Assembly (NCBI RefSeq): GCF_019041915.1 | Contig: NZ_JAHPYF010000008.1 | Coordinates: forward strand, 1 to 64,000 | Reading direction: 5' to 3' | DNA from: Collinsella sp. MSK.8.10 | GTDB taxonomy: Bacteria; Actinomycetota; Coriobacteriia; Coriobacteriales; Coriobacteriaceae | Length of the DNA: 64,000 nt | Shown: positions 29,743-38,280 of the stretch, in pieces | Layout of the letters: every line of letters begins with the position of its first letter | Position numbering within the stretch: position 1 is the first letter of the stretch | Program-made: the position numbers and the translations under genes | The notes under the pieces: generated by a model | What the model was told of the DNA's origin: nothing | The model's input: only the letters and a program-made list of their open reading frames with translations | Databases searched by the model: none

Positions 29743-30189
29743 ATGCAACGTGTACTGTTTATCTGCTATGGAAACATCTGCCGCTCGACGATGGCCGAGT
29801 CGGTGTTTACCGAGCTCGTGCGCCGCGCTGGGCGCGAGGCGGAGTTTGCCATCGATTCCGCGGCGACCTCGACCGAGGAGATCGGCAACCCGCCACACCA
29901 CAGTACCGTTGCCAAGCTACGCGAGGTCGGGATTCCCGTCGTCGCACATCGCGCACGTCAGGTACGTCGCGCGGAGTATGGCGACTGGGACCACATTGTC
30001 TATATGGACGACGAGAACGCCCGCGCCCTGTACCGAATTTTTGGGAAGGACCCCGATGGCAAGATCTCGCGCCTGCTCGATTGGACCGATCGCCCCGGCG
30101 ACGTGGCCGACCCCTGGTACACCGGCAATTTCGACGCCACCTACCGCGATGTACTCGCCGGTTGCACCGCCATGCTCGAGCAGCTGTAG
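29743..30189 (+). CDS. Low-molecular-weight protein tyrosine phosphatase
   Basis: Cytosolic LMW-PTP of 148 aa. The phosphate-binding loop is FICYGNICRS with nucleophile Cys8 and Arg14. The general acid is Asp123 in ADPWYTGNF. ATG 29743 has AAAGGA upstream. In many bacteria such enzymes act on tyrosine kinases of envelope polysaccharide synthesis, but no kinase is nearby. It could equally be an arsenate-reductase-like relative; the DPW motif argues for phosphatase. Confidence 0.92.
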   Translation: MQRVLFICYGNICRSTMAESVFTELVRRAGREAEFAIDSAATSTEEIGNPPHHSTVAKLREVGIPVVAHRARQVRRAEYGDWDHIVYMDDENARALYRIFGKDPDGKISRLLDWTDRPGDVADPWYTGNFDATYRDVLAGCTAMLEQL

Positions 30190-30231
30190 GCGCTCGGGCG
30201 GCGCGGGCACACGGGCCACGCCATCGGCATA

Positions 30232-30327
30232 AACGAGCGTGGATTTTCTCCCACTTTGAGCGTTCGAGTGCGCTCTAAACGGGAGAAAATCCACGCTCGT
30301 TATCTCGGTGGGAGAAAATCCACACTC
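30232..30327. repeat. Inverted repeat with an extra third half-site
   Basis: A 21-nt arm (30232-30252, starting AACGAGCGTGGATTTTC) is matched exactly by its complement at 30281-30301. A third partial copy GGGAGAAAATCCACACTC follows at 30310-30327. The motif GTGGATTTTCTCCC thus occurs three times. Confidence 0.75.
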
Positions 30328-30330
30328 ATG

Positions 30331-30363
30331 AATGTGACAAAGGGACTGTCCCTTTGTCACATC
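30331..30363. repeat. Family C 33-bp palindrome, copy 3
   Basis: AATGTGACAAAGGGAC/GTCCCTTTGTCACAT, 12 bp beyond the stop of the minus-strand ATPase gene. Confidence 0.8.
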
Positions 30364-30374
30364 CGGGACTGGCC

Positions 30375-31736
30375 CTAGACCGGCTTGACCTCCAGCTTTA
30401 TCCCCTCGGCGCAGGAGTCGCCCAAAACATCCGAAAGGGCCCAGGTCGCATATAGCGGCAAATAGAGAACCGCTCCGTTGCGCTCAACGTTGCCTCTCGA
30501 AAAAACAATCCCGAGCCTTACGCCATATTCAGCCGTATCAAGCACATGACCGAGCGCAGCGTGCGCGTGGTAATAGGAGCCCGATTTAACCTCGATCGGA
30601 ACAGCCGTCCCATCCGGTCCGTCGACCACAAAGTCCACTTCACCGCGCTTTTTTGTCTGATAGTAGTAAAGCTGGCGATTTTGGGCAGTCAGCTGCTGGG
30701 CTACCACGTTTTCGTAAATGCCGCCCAGATTGGGCTCCTTGCTATCAAGATACGCCGCTTGGGCGACTCCAACGGGGTAGCGCGCCATCAACATGCCCGT
30801 ATCCGATTGGTATAGCTTGAACTGCGATGGCCGTGCCGTCTTGAGCAGGGGCGACTTTGGCTCGGTTACGATATCGGCTTTGAGAGCAACGCCGGCATCG
30901 ACAAGCCAGACAAAATCTCGCTGGTACTTCTCATAATGCGCCTTGGGGTCAATGGAATTGAGCACGAAACGCTTGTGTTCGCCCTCGAGCATAATAGGGA
31001 GCTGATCGTAGATGCTCTGCACCTGCAGGGCTCGCCCGCTTGCATACTTGGAGATATCCCGCCGGTACTGTTCGTTGAGCTCTGACTGTAGCTGACGAAC
31101 AGAGGCAAGGTCGCCCTGCGTGTCAAGGAAACGCTGCACGACCTCCGGCATTCCGCCGACAACGGTATAGGTCCTGAAGTTTGCCATCATCGCGTCATGA
31201 ATGTAATCAGGAATGGGCCTCTCGCTGATACACGCGTCACGTATCGTTTGGCGAGCCCCCTCGCTCACCCCGGTTGCCCAGCAAAACTCCTCAAAATCGA
31301 GCGGGAACATCCTAAGCTCGTGGACATACCCCACGGGATAGGACCTGACGCCCTTGAACTGGGTCCCGAGCATTGACCCCGAAAACGCCCAGCGGCACCT
31401 CCCGTCCTCAACAAGGAACTTTGCCATCGTCATGATGTCGGGGGCCTCTTGGACCTCATCGATAAACACGAGCGTTTTGCCTGGTGCAATCGACTTTCCC
31501 GAAAGAAGCGTCACCCTGCTGATGAAATCATCGGCATCCCGCGCCTCGAGAAGAGCATCTTTTGCCTGGCGATTTTCCATGAGGTTAAGCTCGATGTAGG
31601 TTGCATGGCTGGCTTTGCCAAATGCGCGAATCGAATAGCTTTTGCCGATCTGGCGAGAACCCGTGATGAATAAGGCCTTTTGCTCGGCAGACTTCAGCCA
31701 ACGCTCCAGCTCTGCCGCTATTTTCCTGCGCAGCAT
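30375..31736 (-). CDS. AAA ATPase with DUF4143-type C-terminal domain
   Basis: 453-aa protein of the archaeal-ATPase/DUF4143 group. Walker A is GSRQIGKS (residues 26-33) and Walker B is TLVFIDEVQEAPD. FSGSMLG acts as sensor. The second half contains GGIYENVVAQQLTAQNRQLYYYQTKKRGEVDFVVDG, a PD-(D/E)XK-like signature found in this group, followed by VPIEVKSG. Function is poorly known; similar proteins are common in gut bacteria and are often in variable copies. ATG 31736 has GGAG upstream. It stands alone between palindromic repeats, consistent with an accessory gene. Confidence 0.87.
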   Translation of the reverse strand: MLRRKIAAELERWLKSAEQKALFITGSRQIGKSYSIRAFGKASHATYIELNLMENRQAKDALLEARDADDFISRVTLLSGKSIAPGKTLVFIDEVQEAPDIMTMAKFLVEDGRCRWAFSGSMLGTQFKGVRSYPVGYVHELRMFPLDFEEFCWATGVSEGARQTIRDACISERPIPDYIHDAMMANFRTYTVVGGMPEVVQRFLDTQGDLASVRQLQSELNEQYRRDISKYASGRALQVQSIYDQLPIMLEGEHKRFVLNSIDPKAHYEKYQRDFVWLVDAGVALKADIVTEPKSPLLKTARPSQFKLYQSDTGMLMARYPVGVAQAAYLDSKEPNLGGIYENVVAQQLTAQNRQLYYYQTKKRGEVDFVVDGPDGTAVPIEVKSGSYYHAHAALGHVLDTAEYGVRLGIVFSRGNVERNGAVLYLPLYATWALSDVLGDSCAEGIKLEVKPV

Positions 31737-31878
31737 AGGCTCTCCCCTCAGTGTCATCAAATGAAATGCAAAGTTTTATGCGCTTAATTATCGATGAAAT
31801 GTAGGATTTTTAGAACCTAAAATCGGATGAAATGCAGAGATTTAGGATTATAAGCAAAAAGAAGGGGCAGCCCCGGCG

Positions 31879-31911
31879 AATGTGACAAAGGGGCTGTCCC
31901 TTTGCCACATT
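31879..31911. repeat. Family C 33-bp palindrome, copy 4
   Basis: AATGTGACAAAGGGGCTGT plus inverted half, 8 bp beyond the stop of the TIGR04076-like gene. Confidence 0.78.
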
Positions 31912-31919
31912 GCGCTCGA

Positions 31920-32249
31920 CTACTCGTCAACGATCTCGGCAAGCCAGACGTTCAGCGTATCGACCTCGGGGCAGCAGAACTTTGCCGTACCAGGCTCGTT
32001 GCCAGGCACGGTTCCGCCATAGCGCAGGATATCGATATAGGGAAAGCCCACATGGCAGGCCATGGCACACATCTTGCCGCGGTCGCGGTCAAAGTCGAAG
32101 ACGTCGCCCGGTTTGTGACCATGGTGGCAGCGGCACGCACCCAGCTGGTCCACGCAGCTCACGCGGATACGCGGACGCTTGCCACGCGGCGCGCCGAGCG
32201 GCTTGCCCCCGCCCGCAGGCTTGGCGCCGCCCTCGCCAGCATTACTCAT
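31920..32249 (-). CDS. TIGR04076-like cysteine-rich small protein
   Basis: 109 aa with seven Cys (VSCVDQLGACRCHHGHKPGDVFDFD, KMCAMACH, KFCCPEVDT), probably a metal-binding or redox-sensitive fold. The pattern of an N-terminal Cys, GHKxGDxFxFD and a central CxxAxxxxFPYI resembles TIGR04076 proteins of anaerobes, whose role is unknown. The N-terminal 25 residues are Gly/Pro/Lys-rich and likely disordered. The ATG lies inside the end of the pyridoxal kinase gene (8-bp overlap), so translation is probably coupled. Confidence 0.75.
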   Translation of the reverse strand: MSNAGEGGAKPAGGGKPLGAPRGKRPRIRVSCVDQLGACRCHHGHKPGDVFDFDRDRGKMCAMACHVGFPYIDILRYGGTVPGNEPGTAKFCCPEVDTLNVWLAEIVDE

Positions 32250-33066
32250 GGTCAATCACGTCCAGGCAGGCCTCGATGGGAAGGCCAGCCGACTTATCCT
32301 CTTGGTCGGCATTGCGCTCGATAAGCTCAGCCACCACGCGCATGGCATCGGACGTCGCGCGCTGCAGACTCCAACCTGCCATAACGCGGCCGACGAGCAC
32401 CGCCGAGAACGTGTCGCCCGTGCCCGGGAAATAGACCGGGATCAGGTCGAAGGGAATCGTGAAGTACTCCCCCGCCACATGGTCGTAACCGATGACGACA
32501 TTCGCACCGTCGACCACAGCGCTCGTAATGACCACCGACTTGGCGCCCAGGGCACGCACGGCATCCACAAGAGTGCGGCCCTCATCGGGCGTGATTTGCT
32601 CGGCAATGGGCGTATCGGTGAGCAGGCACGCCTCGGTGTAGTTTGGCACCGCATAGTCGGCGCACTCGAGCAGGCTGCGCATGAGACCGATCGTGGACTC
32701 GGGCACGCCGGCGTAGAGCTTGCCGTTGTCGCCCATGATGGGGTCGACGAACACCTTGGTACCCTTTTGCGCGCGACGGTGGCAGAAGTCCGAAATGATG
32801 CGCGTCTCTTCCTCGGTCACGATAAAGCCGGTAGAGATGGCGTCGAACTCAAAGCCGAGCTCCTCCCAGATGGCGAGGCTCTGGCGCACGTACTCGGTGG
32901 TGTCGTGGATGTAGAACTTGGGATAGTTGAGCGTATCGGACACAAGTGCCGTCGGCAGGTTGTGGATGCGGTAGCCCATGTGCGACAGCACCGGCAGCAT
33001 GGCGGAAAGCGCGACCTTGCCGTAGCCGCACATATCGTTGATCAACAGCAGCTGAGTGTTCTTCAT
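32242..33066 (-). CDS. Pyridoxamine/pyridoxal kinase
   Basis: Ribokinase-fold salvage enzyme that phosphorylates pyridoxal, pyridoxamine or pyridoxine to the cofactor form, 274 aa. Markers are INDMCGYGKVALSAMLPVLSHMG, FVDPIMGDNGKLY, PNYTEACLLT and the catalytic anion hole FPGTGDTFSAVL with its Asp. The overall pattern is PdxY/PdxK; HMP kinase is less likely. ATG 33066 has GGGAG upstream. A coupled TIGR04076-like gene follows. Confidence 0.88.
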   Translation of the reverse strand: MKNTQLLLINDMCGYGKVALSAMLPVLSHMGYRIHNLPTALVSDTLNYPKFYIHDTTEYVRQSLAIWEELGFEFDAISTGFIVTEEETRIISDFCHRRAQKGTKVFVDPIMGDNGKLYAGVPESTIGLMRSLLECADYAVPNYTEACLLTDTPIAEQITPDEGRTLVDAVRALGAKSVVITSAVVDGANVVIGYDHVAGEYFTIPFDLIPVYFPGTGDTFSAVLVGRVMAGWSLQRATSDAMRVVAELIERNADQEDKSAGLPIEACLDVIDHE

Positions 33067-33198
33067 GAGGGTCTCCCTTGGTTCGGGCACGGCGCAGCAG
33101 CGCCACAGTGCGACTAAGTGTAGCGCAGGGAGCACGGCAGGCGGGCGCTGGTGCCGTGGAGGTCGAATTGTTGCGGAAAGGTTACGGGAAGGAAGTTA

Positions 33199-33259
33199 GT
33201 CGTTGGGGACGTTCTTAAATGACTAGTCAAACAAGAACGTCCCCAACGACTAACCCAAC
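33199..33259. repeat. Family D inverted repeat (22-bp arms)
   Basis: Perfect arms of 22 nt (left begins GTTAGTCGTTGGGGACG) around a 17-nt loop. The core AAGAACGTCCCCAAYGACTA recurs at 20079-20098, and a degenerate inverted form TAGTCATTGGGAGCGT occurs at 26136. Three family A copies each have one of these on their left side. Confidence 0.75.
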
Positions 33260-33351
33260 GACTATCAGCGCAAGGAGTGTCCCCAAGTGCCGGCACATAA
33301 GGAACGTCCCTAAGTGCCACCTAAGTGCCAAAACGACTGGTCGGGCAACAC

Positions 33352-33514
33352 CGATGTTTTGGCGAAGTCAGCGAAAACTCGCCAGAGTGAGCAAGGTGCC
33401 TTGAAACGAGGCGGCATTGACCTTCTGGTCATGCCGCCGAAGTTGAAAGGCAGATTGCCGCTCTGGCGGGTTTGCAGCGTCGAGCCGTTACGCGGTTTGG
33501 TAAAACCGCGTAAC
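33352..33514 (-). repeat. Family A structured element, copy 4
   Basis: The most diverged copy. Main hairpin 33382-33465 has outer CCAGAG/CTCTGG, a middle CAAGGTGCCTT/AAGGCAGATTG, an inner GGCGGCAT/ATGCCGCC and the same apical GACCTTCTGGTC. Second hairpin GTTACGCGG/CCGCGTAAC at 33487-33514. The inner stem differs from other copies on both arms together. Unlike the other copies it is not next to a stop codon. Confidence 0.85.
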
Positions 33515-33529
33515 CACTAGTTTGGTACC

Positions 33530-33589
33530 TTGACATTCATTTCTCATGCTCCTAGATTGGTTAGGCACAAAACAATTCCACTACCTAAC
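33530..33589 (+). promoter_or_regulatory. marR-ABC operon promoter with overlapping candidate operator
   Basis: TTGACA (33530-33535), 17-nt spacer, TAGATT (33553-33558): a strong sigma-70-like promoter. An inverted repeat GTTAGG/CCTAAC (33560-33565 and 33584-33589) covers the expected start point and could bind the MarR protein encoded 25 bp downstream. Confidence 0.65.
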
Positions 33590-33613
33590 TAAAGAAAGGA
33601 GCAACACTAATTC

Positions 33614-34120
33614 ATGTGCGATGAACCTCTTAACCTTTGTTCGCACGAGCCCGGCGGCGACCCGTCACAGCCGGCGGATGCACCCGAAGCGGTTAGCTCA
33701 GAAGACAAGCTTGCCAAGCGCATCCTCAATGGCCTGGGCTTTTGCGGCCGTTACATGCATTTTCATGGCGGAGGCGTGTCCGGCAAGGCGCCCATCATCT
33801 GCCTGCTGGCCAAGCAACCCGGCGGCGAGATGTCGCAGCAGGAACTCGGCATGCACTTTGACCTCAAGCCGGGGTCGCTTTCCGAGATCCTGTCCAAACT
33901 CGAGCTCAACGGCCTCATCGAGCGCAGCCGTAACCCCAAGGATCGACGGCAGCTCACCATTCGCCTGACCGAAACCGGCCGGGAAAACGCCCGCATCGAC
34001 CAGGCAGCCCGCATTCGCTTTAGAGAGCAGGCCTTTGGTGCCCTCACCCACGACGAGCGCGAGCAGCTCGCCGAAATGCTCGAGAAAATCCGTGTAACCT
34101 GGGAGGAACTGGATGATTAA
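33614..34120 (+). CDS. MarR-family transcriptional regulator
   Basis: 168-aa winged-helix regulator. DNA-binding region: GEMSQQELGMHFDLKPGSLSEILSKLELNGLIERSRNPKDRRQLTIRLTETG, with the recognition helix and the DRR wing of the family. The N-terminal 35 residues are hydrophilic and variable. It overlaps the start of the following ABC exporter gene by 8 bp, so it almost certainly controls its own operon. The inducer is unknown. RBS AAAGGAG lies about 12 nt upstream, a little far. Confidence 0.9.
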   Translation: MCDEPLNLCSHEPGGDPSQPADAPEAVSSEDKLAKRILNGLGFCGRYMHFHGGGVSGKAPIICLLAKQPGGEMSQQELGMHFDLKPGSLSEILSKLELNGLIERSRNPKDRRQLTIRLTETGRENARIDQAARIRFREQAFGALTHDEREQLAEMLEKIRVTWEELDD

Positions 34121-35927
34121 AACCCTCATGGGCAGCATCCGCGACTATATAAAAGTCACCGTTGCCACGCCGTTGCTCGTGCTTGGCGAGGTGCTCTGCG
34201 AGATGCTGATTCCATTTATCACCGCCAACCTGATCGACGCCATCAAAGATGGCACCACCGTAGCCGAGATGCTTCCCACCGCGGGCTTTTTGGTGCTCAT
34301 CGCGCTGACGTCGCTTGCTTTTGGCGCCGCTGCCGGCGTCACCTGCAGCCATGCGAGTTGCGGCTTCGCTAAGAACCTGCGTCACGACCTGTTCTACAAG
34401 ATCCAGACGTTCAGCTTTGCCAACATCGATGAGTTCTCGAGCTCCTCGCTCGTCACGCGCCTGACCACCGATATCAACAACGTGCAGCAGGCCTTTATGA
34501 TGATCATCCGTATCGCCGTGCGCGCGCCGCTGGTATTGATCTTCGCCTTTACCATGGCATTTATCATGGGCGGCAGCGTCGCCATGGTCTACCTGGTCAT
34601 CATTCCGCTGCTGGGCTTTGGGCTGTTCTTTATCATCTTTAAGGTGCGTCCCATCTTCTCGCGCGTGTTCCACAAGTACGACGCCCTTAACGAGTCCGTC
34701 GAGGAAAACGTCACCGGCATGCGCGTGGTCAAGAGCTATGTGCGCGAAGACTTTGAGAAGGAGAAGTTCGCGACCGCTGCGCGCGACGTCCAGATGGACT
34801 TCACCCGCGCCGAGAAGCTGCTTGCCTTTAACAACCCCATGATGAACATCTGCGTCAACGGCGCGTTTGTCGTCATCATCTACCTGGGCTCCAAGCTCAT
34901 CATCACGAGCCAGGGCACGCTGTTCGACGTGGGCCAGCTCTCCTCGATCTTTACCTATGGCTTCCAAATCCTCATGAGTCTGATGCAGCTGTCGATGATC
35001 TTTGTCATGGTGACCATGGCCGACGAATCGGCGCACCGCATCACCGAGGTGCTGGCCGCCGAGCCCACGATCGCCGATCCCGCCGAGCCCGTGCTCGAGG
35101 TTGCCGACGGTTCCATCGACTTTGAACACGTGAGCTTTAAGTATTCCGCGCATGCGAAGCGCCAGGCGCTCGACGATATCGACCTGCACATTAAGAGCGG
35201 CGAGACCATCGGCATCATCGGCGGCACCGGCTCGGCCAAGTCCACGCTCGTAAACCTCATCGCCCGTCTGTACGACGCCACCGAAGGTACCGTGCGCGTG
35301 GGCGGCATAGACGTACGCGACTACAACTTGGACGCCCTGCGCCACCAAGTGGCCATGGTATTGCAGAAAAACGTGCTGTTTAGCGGCACGATTGCCGAGA
35401 ACCTGCGTTGGGGCGACTCGAACGCCACCGACGAAGAGGTCCGCGAGGCCGCGCACCTGGCCTGCGCCGACGAGTTTGTCGACGGCTTCCCCAAGGGCTA
35501 TGACACCTGGATCGAACAGGGCGGCTCCAATGTTTCCGGCGGCCAGAAGCAGCGCCTGTGCATTGCGCGCGCCCTGCTGCGTCGCCCCAAGATCTTGATC
35601 CTGGACGACTCCACGAGCGCCGTCGACACCAAGACCGACGCCAAGATTCGCGCAGGGCTGGCAAGCTATCTGCCCAACACGACCAAGCTCATCATCGCCC
35701 AGCGCATTAGCTCCGTGCAGGACGCAGACCGCATCATCGTCATGGAGGGCGGCCGCATCGCGCAGATCGGTAACCACGACGAGCTGCTCAAGACGAGCGA
35801 GATCTACCGCGAGACCTTTACCTCGCAGAACAAGATGTCTGCCGAGGGCGAAGAGGCCGTCGAGGCCGACACCGAGGCATCCGTAACGCAAGCTCAGACC
35901 CAGGAAGGAGGCGAGGCACATGAGTAA
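34113..35927 (+). CDS. Heterodimeric ABC exporter, degenerate-site subunit
   Basis: Half-transporter of 604 aa: six membrane segments (residues 15-300), then a nucleotide-binding domain. Walker A is GGTGSAKST (370-378), where the glycine before Lys is replaced by Ala375. Walker B is ILILDDSTSAVD with Asp499 in place of the catalytic Glu. The signature NVSGGQKQR is canonical and the switch His position reads IAQRISS (Gln, not His). These losses are usual for the non-catalytic site of LmrCD/BmrCD/TM287-288-type exporters, except the Walker A Ala. The C-terminal ~30 residues are Glu/Thr-rich. Pairs with the next gene. Confidence 0.92.
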   Translation: MIKTLMGSIRDYIKVTVATPLLVLGEVLCEMLIPFITANLIDAIKDGTTVAEMLPTAGFLVLIALTSLAFGAAAGVTCSHASCGFAKNLRHDLFYKIQTFSFANIDEFSSSSLVTRLTTDINNVQQAFMMIIRIAVRAPLVLIFAFTMAFIMGGSVAMVYLVIIPLLGFGLFFIIFKVRPIFSRVFHKYDALNESVEENVTGMRVVKSYVREDFEKEKFATAARDVQMDFTRAEKLLAFNNPMMNICVNGAFVVIIYLGSKLIITSQGTLFDVGQLSSIFTYGFQILMSLMQLSMIFVMVTMADESAHRITEVLAAEPTIADPAEPVLEVADGSIDFEHVSFKYSAHAKRQALDDIDLHIKSGETIGIIGGTGSAKSTLVNLIARLYDATEGTVRVGGIDVRDYNLDALRHQVAMVLQKNVLFSGTIAENLRWGDSNATDEEVREAAHLACADEFVDGFPKGYDTWIEQGGSNVSGGQKQRLCIARALLRRPKILILDDSTSAVDTKTDAKIRAGLASYLPNTTKLIIAQRISSVQDADRIIVMEGGRIAQIGNHDELLKTSEIYRETFTSQNKMSAEGEEAVEADTEASVTQAQTQEGGEAHE

Positions 35928-37839
35928 GGCAACGACCGCCGAGCGCGCGCTCAACCGCAAGGGCGGCACCATGTCGCGCCTCATCAAGACGCTCTTTGGC
36001 TTTTACCCCGTGCTTTTGCCCCTCGTCATCGCCGGCGTGGTGCTCTGCGCCATCATCAACTCCATCGGCGCGACCTTCCTTCAGAGCGCCCTGCAGATTA
36101 TTAGCGAATCGTGGCAGTCGGGCGATTGGGGAGCCGCGCAGCCCAAGATCGCACAGCTCGTGACCACCCTCGCCTGCATCTACGGCATCGGCATCCTGTC
36201 CTCGCTCTTCTGGAACCGCGCCATGGCCATCGTCACGCAGGGCTCGCTGGAGAAGCTGCGCGAGAAGATGTTCAACCGCATGCAGGACCTGCCGATCCGC
36301 TACTTCGACACGCACCAGCGCGGCGACATCATGAGCCACTACACCAATGACATCGACACGCTGCGCCAGATGATCAGCCAGTCGCTGCCCAACCTGCTCA
36401 TGACGGTCATCGTCATCGTCACGGTGTTCTTTATCATGCTGTACTACAGCGTGTGGATGTGCTTGGTCATTATTGCCGGCGTCGCCTTTATGACCTTTAT
36501 GACCAAGCTGCTCGGCTCCAACTCCGCGCGCTTTTTTATTGCGCAGCAGACCGAGCTCGGCGTAGTCGAAGGTCATATCGAGGAGGTCATGAACGGCCAG
36601 AAGGTCGTCAAGGCATTCTGCCACGAGTCTGCCGCCGAGGCCGATTTTGACGAGCGCAACGAGAAGCTCTTCGAGGTCTCGCAGAAGGCCAACATGTACG
36701 CCAACATCCTCATGCCCGTCCTTATGAACCTGGGCAACCTGCTCTACGTGCTGGTCGCGCTGGCCGGCGGCATTTTCCTGGCGCTGGGCGTGCCCAACCT
36801 GAGCATCTCGGGCATGGCGCTGTCCATCGCCGTCGTGGTGCCGTTCCTCAACATGACCAAGCAGTTCTGCGGACAGATCGGCCAGATCTCGCAGCAGATC
36901 AACGCCGTGGTCATGGGCCTCGCCGGCGCCGACCGTATCTTTGAGCTCATCGACGAGGAGCCCGAAGCCGACGAAGGCTATGTGACGCTCGTCAACGCTC
37001 AGGTGAACCCCGACACCTGGCAACTCGAGGAGGCCGACCACCACACCGGCATGTGGGCGTGGAAACATCCGCACCGCGCAACCGGCGAGATCGAGTACGT
37101 GCCGCTGCGCGGCGACCTGGTCATGGACAACGTCGACTTTGGCTACACGCCCGACCACGAGGTGCTGCACGGCGTGTCCGTGTTTGCCAAGCCGGGCCAG
37201 AAGGTCGCGTTTGTCGGCGCCACCGGTGCCGGTAAGACGACCATCACCAACCTCATCAACCGCTTCTACGACATCGCCGACGGCAAGATCCGCTACGACG
37301 GCATCAACGTCAACAAGATCCGCAAGGCTGATCTGCGCCGCTCGCTGGGCGTGGTGCTGCAGGACGTGAACCTGTTCACCGGCACCGTGATGGACAACAT
37401 CCGCTACGGCAACCTGGACGCTACCGACGAGGAGTGCGTCGCGGCGGCCAAGCTCGCGGGCGCGGACGACTTTATCACCCGCCTGCCCGACGGCTACGAC
37501 ACCATGCTCACCGGCAACGGCGCACAGCTGTCGCAGGGCCAGCGCCAGCTGATTTCGATCGCACGCGCCGCCGTCGCCGATCCGCCGGCAATGATTCTGG
37601 ATGAGGCCACGAGCTCCATCGATACCCGCACCGAGGCCATCGTGCAGGCGGGCATGGATAAGCTCATGGAGGGCCGCACGACGTTTGTCATCGCGCACCG
37701 CCTGTCCACCGTGCGTAACTCCGACGCAATCATCTGTCTGGACCACGGCCGCATCATCGAGCGCGGCAACCACGACGAGCTGATCGCCAAGCGCGGATAC
37801 TACTATCAGCTCTATACCGGAGCGTTTGAGCTGGAGTAG
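35920..37839 (+). CDS. Heterodimeric ABC exporter, catalytic-site subunit
   Basis: Partner half-transporter of 639 aa, overlapping the first by 8 bp. Walker A GATGAGKTT and Walker B MILDEATSSID with catalytic Glu are canonical, and the switch IAHRLST keeps its His. The signature is LSQGQRQ instead of LSGGQ. The consensus ATP site thus uses this subunit's Walker motifs with the partner's SGGQ, and the second site is degenerate on both sides. A linker of about 60 residues between membrane and ATPase parts (EEADHHTGMWAWKHPHRATG) is longer than usual. Drug or peptide export is likely; substrate unknown. Confidence 0.93.
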   Translation: MSKATTAERALNRKGGTMSRLIKTLFGFYPVLLPLVIAGVVLCAIINSIGATFLQSALQIISESWQSGDWGAAQPKIAQLVTTLACIYGIGILSSLFWNRAMAIVTQGSLEKLREKMFNRMQDLPIRYFDTHQRGDIMSHYTNDIDTLRQMISQSLPNLLMTVIVIVTVFFIMLYYSVWMCLVIIAGVAFMTFMTKLLGSNSARFFIAQQTELGVVEGHIEEVMNGQKVVKAFCHESAAEADFDERNEKLFEVSQKANMYANILMPVLMNLGNLLYVLVALAGGIFLALGVPNLSISGMALSIAVVVPFLNMTKQFCGQIGQISQQINAVVMGLAGADRIFELIDEEPEADEGYVTLVNAQVNPDTWQLEEADHHTGMWAWKHPHRATGEIEYVPLRGDLVMDNVDFGYTPDHEVLHGVSVFAKPGQKVAFVGATGAGKTTITNLINRFYDIADGKIRYDGINVNKIRKADLRRSLGVVLQDVNLFTGTVMDNIRYGNLDATDEECVAAAKLAGADDFITRLPDGYDTMLTGNGAQLSQGQRQLISIARAAVADPPAMILDEATSSIDTRTEAIVQAGMDKLMEGRTTFVIAHRLSTVRNSDAIICLDHGRIIERGNHDELIAKRGYYYQLYTGAFELE

Positions 37840-37871
37840 ATCTGGCAACCCGGAACTACGCCGCAACGCAT

Positions 37872-37909
37872 AAGCCCCCGCAGTTCATATGAGCTGTGGG
37901 GGCTTTTTT
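37872..37909 (+). terminator. Terminator of the ABC exporter operon
   Basis: AGCCCCCGCAG pairs with CTGTGGGGGCT around a 9-nt loop and is followed by TTTTTT; 32 bp past the stop codon. Confidence 0.88.
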
Positions 37910-37919
37910 CATGCCAGCC

Positions 37920-38090
37920 GGAAACCATATCCCACTTTTCGGGCCCAGAATGGGATGCCGTTTCCCGCTGGACCCCCTCCGGAAAACGGCATCCCATTTC
38001 AAGGGAGTAAACCGGGATGTAGTTTCCCCTAACGGCACCTTTGGGAAGCCGCATCCCACTCTAGACGCACAAAACGGGATGAGCTTTCCC
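37920..38090. repeat. Family B tandem palindrome array, locus 1
   Basis: Half unit 37920-37933, full 44-bp palindromes at 37952-37995 and 38014-38057, and a left arm at 38076-38090. The intervening spacers are 18 nt each (37934, 37996 and 38058). Arms follow GGGATGYNGTTTCC and its complement; loops and spacers differ. The array begins just after the terminator. Confidence 0.82.
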
Positions 38091-38280
38091 ATGGTGATCC
38101 AAGACCAGAAGCATGTCCGATAGCGCAGCAAGGTCAAGAACAACAAGGCAAGCGTCACGCCAATTTGGACGAGCGTCTGCTGCAGTTTGAGGCTGCTGGC
38201 CCATATGGTAGAGTTAACCACCCATGAATTTCAGCACACTGCGTGCTACCTGCTCTTTTGTCATTTAGGGGAGTGAACTT

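Larger units (their letters stand above)
33067..33613. other. Gene-free divergent region between pyridoxal kinase and marR
   Basis: 547 bp without a credible ORF. Contents in order: pyridoxal kinase upstream region; a 22-bp inverted repeat (33199-33259); a run of GTCCCCAAGTGCC-like and CGTCCCTAAGTGCC-like short repeats (33277-33330); family A copy 4; and the marR promoter and operator. Confidence 0.75.
37840..38280. other. Gene-free region downstream of the ABC exporter
   Basis: 441 bp with no credible ORF: a terminator at 37872, tandem palindromes of family B (37920-38090), then about 190 bp upstream of the GGDEF gene in which I see no clear promoter. Confidence 0.7.

Noticed and set aside
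34044-37866. Long minus-strand ORFs opposite the ABC exporter genes
   Set aside because: Antisense shadows of two genes with intact ABC motifs.
37920-38090. Possible CRISPR array (regular repeats with spacers)
   Set aside because: Repeats are palindromes that diverge between units, spacers are 18 nt, and no cas gene is nearby.
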